Origin: Lachancea dasiensis
Taxonomy: Eukaryota; Ascomycota; Saccharomycetes; Saccharomycetales; Saccharomycetaceae
Assembly: GCA_900074725.1 (NCBI GenBank)
Contig: LT598460.1
Coordinates: 770,749-834,748 of the forward strand
Direction of reading: 5' to 3'
Length of the DNA: 64,000 nucleotides
Shown here: one piece after another, positions 61,501 through 64,000 of the stretch
Layout: each line of letters opens with the position of its first letter
Position numbering within the stretch: the first letter of the stretch is position 1
The notes under the pieces: model-generated
Told to the model about the DNA's origin: nothing
Databases searched by the model: none
The model's input: the letters and a program-made list of their open reading frames with translations, nothing else
Translations under genes and position numbers: made by a program

Positions 61501-62730
61501 CAAGGCCCTGTGTCTCCCAAGAGAACATATGCGGCCTCGACCCCCGAGCATGCTCATTCCAAGAGACAGAGTACCCAGAGTGGTGGACCGCAGGCTGAGT
61601 ACAGTGAGCCTGCTTTCCAGGGTTCTTTGTTGATGACGGCTGGTATTTTGTCTGACAATGTACCAGCAGCCCCAGGCCGCACTCTGTTCGGTGCCTCTGC
61701 GTCTAGCAAGAGAACGGCACTGTTCGCACAGAGTAACAATGGTGGCAGCTGCCGAATAAAAAGCTTGGTCAGTACCAGGAATAAAGAGCCCCGGTCAATG
61801 GCTGCGGAGATAGAAAGGCTGTACCGCGGGCACCGGGACATACTTCGATATATGAAAGTGGAGGGCGATAACCGGATAGACCTGTTGATGTACGGTCTGG
61901 ACGACAGCTACTTTAACACGCTCGATCTCTCCGCTCACAAGGGTCGGTGTTGGTGGTGTCTTGAAACGCAGGAGCTTTGCTGCTGCTGGTCGACAGGTCC
62001 ACAGGGTAGTGAGGCGTCGTTGAGATCTCTGGCCAAGGAAGCATTGGTGCTGGTGAGGTGTATGCTCGGCATGACAGAGTATGAGACCGAGGTGAGGTAC
62101 TGCAAGGATCGGGGGATCCCAGGCTGGCTGATCCGGTTTGCAGATAGTTTGCAGAAGAAGGTGCTGGAAAAGCACGCGACGCTTTATGCCAGCTATCATG
62201 GCTTACTGCGAAAGAGGCAGCAGTTGGAGATGCCTTGTGATGCACAGACAGCAGCAGCCATGTACAGAGAGATGTGGGGTATGCTTGGTGGAAAAGACCT
62301 GATAGTGTACTTCAGCACCGGAGAGAGAAGAGAATGTCCGAGAGGAGGCTGCAACTATGTATGTTTGGAGACAGAAGTCAAAGACGGAAAGTGTCACTGG
62401 TGCGAGGATACGACGATCGGCCGGAGGCACTTGCTGGCTCAAATGTCAAGCAATGCGGAGAACAGACACATTTACGACGAGCACCGGGAAGGGAAGTATG
62501 CGAATGTATCGTGCTTCCAGTACAAACTGATGCTGTTCGCGCTGTTCTACAACCGAAACTTTCGGAAATTTGTTTGGAACACGATGCCGGGCCTGTCGCA
62601 GGTTGACTTTCCGACGTATTGGTACCGGTTGATGGCCGTGACAGTGGAGTGTGACGGTGGGGTGTTGCCTCTGTCAGTTGTGGTAGGGGCAATGTACTAC
62701 GAATGTAGTGTTAAGAGACATGTGGGCTAG
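58523..62730 (+). pseudogene. Y'-like subtelomeric DExH helicase, split by two +1 frameshifts
   Basis: One helicase of about 1,400 codons in three successive frames: 58523-59524, an overlap to 59364-61043, and an overlap to 60958-62730. Superfamily 2 motifs are intact: Walker A APTGYGKT at 60249-60272, DEFH at 60560-60571, TAT at about 60663, GTKLVSQGLDVS (motif V) at about 61066 and QCVGRIR (motif VI) at 61153-61173. The last third has a 30-bp tandem repeat and Cys clusters (CWWCLET, CPRGGCNYVC, CHWC) that may bind zinc. This is the layout of Y'-type telomere helicases. Position at the chromosome end fits. The start is uncertain: ATG 58523 lies inside an LTR. It could be a recent pseudogene, a sequencing artefact or a frameshifted gene. 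Confidence 0.85.
61330..61497 (+). repeat. 30-bp minisatellite in helicase, about 5.5 copies
   Basis: Units start at 61330, 61360, 61390, 61420, 61450 and 61480 (last partial). Each encodes ten residues of the type VVLGRDESEE, drifting to TLVGRDDLEK. The first two units are identical in DNA, so recent duplication is likely. The reading frame is kept throughout. Confidence 0.95.
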
Positions 62731-64000
62731 GAAAGAAGTAGGGTACGTAGAGGGAGATGTAGATTGAATCTGTGCGCATGATATGCATGTGCTCTCGGAT
62801 ATACTTAGGCGCGAAGGTGATGAGATAGCGAAATGAACGAGAGTGGCGACCGGGGCGGGCGGTCTGTGTCATGAGCGTCATGTGGGGGTCATGTGTCATG
62901 TGCTAGTCAAGTGAGCGCTCTAGATGCCGGGAAAGGAGACACGTGTACACCACGGGGTGGAATTCTGAAGCAGACTGGAGGAAGGGATGAGGCGTGCTCG
63001 AAGAGAGACTGGGAGACGGGTGGAGGGGGGTGGCTGAGGTACTCCTGAGGGTGCATAATATGGTAGAGGTCGTAAGTTGAAAAATAGTGCGGGAAGTGTG
63101 GAAACCTCAAGGGTCTAAACAGCCGAGGTACGATGGTGTCTGGGTGGAGGCGGTAGGAACGGGCGTAGTGCTCCCGTGACCGGACAGCGTATGGCGATGG
63201 GCTGGCAAGTCTGGGACAGGGAGCTCTCCCAAGGCAAAGCTGCGGGATGCTATTTTCGGGCGCTGCTAAAATTATTGAGTACATAACATCCAGGAGAGGG
63301 CGGAAAAAATGGCGAAATCTGGAGGGTCTAAACTGCCGAGGTTCGTGTCGTATATAATGATGTATAAGATAGCAAGGACGTTATAGTGTGGTGTGGGAGT
63401 GTACTCGTGTATGGGTGGGGGATTTCGAGGCGGTGTAGCCGAGCGAGCAGGAGTCAGGGAGAAGGGGGAGCGCTGTGGGTAGAGTAGCAGTCGTCTCGTT
63501 TATGTATTTCATGTCTTTGTGCACTCTCTGTACTTCCGCTCCGTGAGTTAGGGAAGGGTCGGAATTGAGATTTTAGGTCTGAAAGTCGAGTTCAGGGAGG
63601 TAATATGAAAAATGGATTGGCGTTGGAAATCGGATTAGGTATGGCTGGGGAGAGAAGTATAGATGTCGTGTGATAGGAAGGTTAAGGAAGAAGAAAGATA
63701 AATGCAAAGTTAGGAAGCTCACGGCAGGGCGGGGAGGGTGATGGGCGAAGAGAAGAAGAAAACAGAGAAGTAGAATACAAAGTTAGGAAGCTCACGGTAG
63801 TAGAGAAGGAAGGCAGCTAATGGTTAGTAGTAGTGGTAGTGGTAGTGGTAGTGGAGGGCAAAGCTAGGAAGCTCACGGTAGTAGTAGTAGTAGTAGTAGT
63901 GGCAGTGGCAGTGGTGGTGGTAGTAGTAGAAATAGTAGTTGAAAGAGAGTAGTGGAGGCTGGTAGATTGAGATTTTCCGTTTGAAAGACGAGTTGAGGGA
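62731..64000. other. Subtelomeric region distal to the helicase
   Basis: 1,270 bp, G-rich on the plus strand, with scattered repeats and no supported gene. A 125-codon minus-strand frame at 62907-63284 is Pro/His/Ser-rich and looks like chance. Two similar words, GGGTCTAAACAGCCGAGG near 63110 and GGGTCTAAACTGCCGAGG near 63328, are repeats. No telomeric repeat tract is reached. Confidence 0.6.
63565..64000 (+). repeat. Subtelomeric repeat array (402-bp spaced repeat, 20-bp repeats, GTA/GTG triplets)
   Basis: A roughly 35-bp element beginning TTGAGATTTT is present at 63565 and again at 63967, about 402 bp apart, which suggests a tandem unit continuing beyond the window. Between them a 20-bp word, CAAAGTTAGGAAGCTCACGG, occurs at 63705, 63778 and 63859 (one base change in the last). 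Triplet runs of GTA/GTG fill about 63825-63935. Confidence 0.85.

Noticed and set aside
62907-63284. 125-codon minus-strand frame beyond the helicase
   Set aside because: Low-complexity Pro/His/Ser composition in G-rich subtelomeric DNA, with no motif.

Overview
The window looks like a chromosome end from a budding yeast of the family Saccharomycetaceae that diverged before the whole-genome duplication. Lachancea is the most likely genus; that is my inference from gene content and compactness, not a database result. The main evidence is gene order. From 0 to about 37.4 kb, single-copy orthologues of genes that Saccharomyces cerevisiae keeps on two chromosome arms (the YAL044W-A to YAL062W region and the YOR361C to YOR375C region) are interleaved in one track. 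The series is BOL1, BOL3, PRT1, SPC72, PRE10, GEM1, FLC2, SCP1, PEX22, RAD17, RPS12, MRS6, GPB1/2, NDD1, NUD1, ALD4, ECM1, GDH1. This is the double conserved synteny expected of an unduplicated genome.

Layout. 0-37.4 kb is the conserved core: translation (PRT1, RPS12), proteasome (PRE10, with a small intron directly after the start codon), mitochondria (BOL1, BOL3, GEM1, ALD4), spindle pole body outer plaque (SPC72, NUD1), cell cycle and checkpoint (NDD1, RAD17), trafficking (MRS6), PKA control (GPB1/2), peroxisome (PEX22), ribosome assembly (ECM1) and nitrogen assimilation (GDH1). It is interrupted by a decayed gene at 34.3-35.6 kb that looks like a Zn2Cys6 regulator. Genes that S. cerevisiae has in these intervals (AIM2, OAF1/PIP2, ACS1, CNE1, BDH1/BDH2) are not here, and two gene-free gaps of about 1.9 kb lie in the core.

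37.4-58 kb is a sparse, more A+T-rich subtelomeric zone. It has a small acidic protein, a YHR112C-type PLP enzyme, a MARVEL-type membrane protein, a Zn2Cys6 transcription factor, a multi-pass membrane protein, an ADH6-type alcohol dehydrogenase and an NmrA-type oxidoreductase. It also contains four copies of one LTR-like repeat of about 450 bp and a broken gene for a small cysteine-rich secreted protein.

58.5 kb to the end is a Y'-like telomere element. It holds a DExH helicase of about 1,400 codons that is split by two +1 frameshifts and carries an internal 30-bp minisatellite. Low-complexity subtelomeric DNA follows. No telomeric repeat tract is reached, but the telomere is expected to the right. 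No tRNA, rRNA, centromere or CRISPR array was recognised.

Start codons were re-chosen as ATG throughout, because several long reading frames extend upstream through non-ATG codons.
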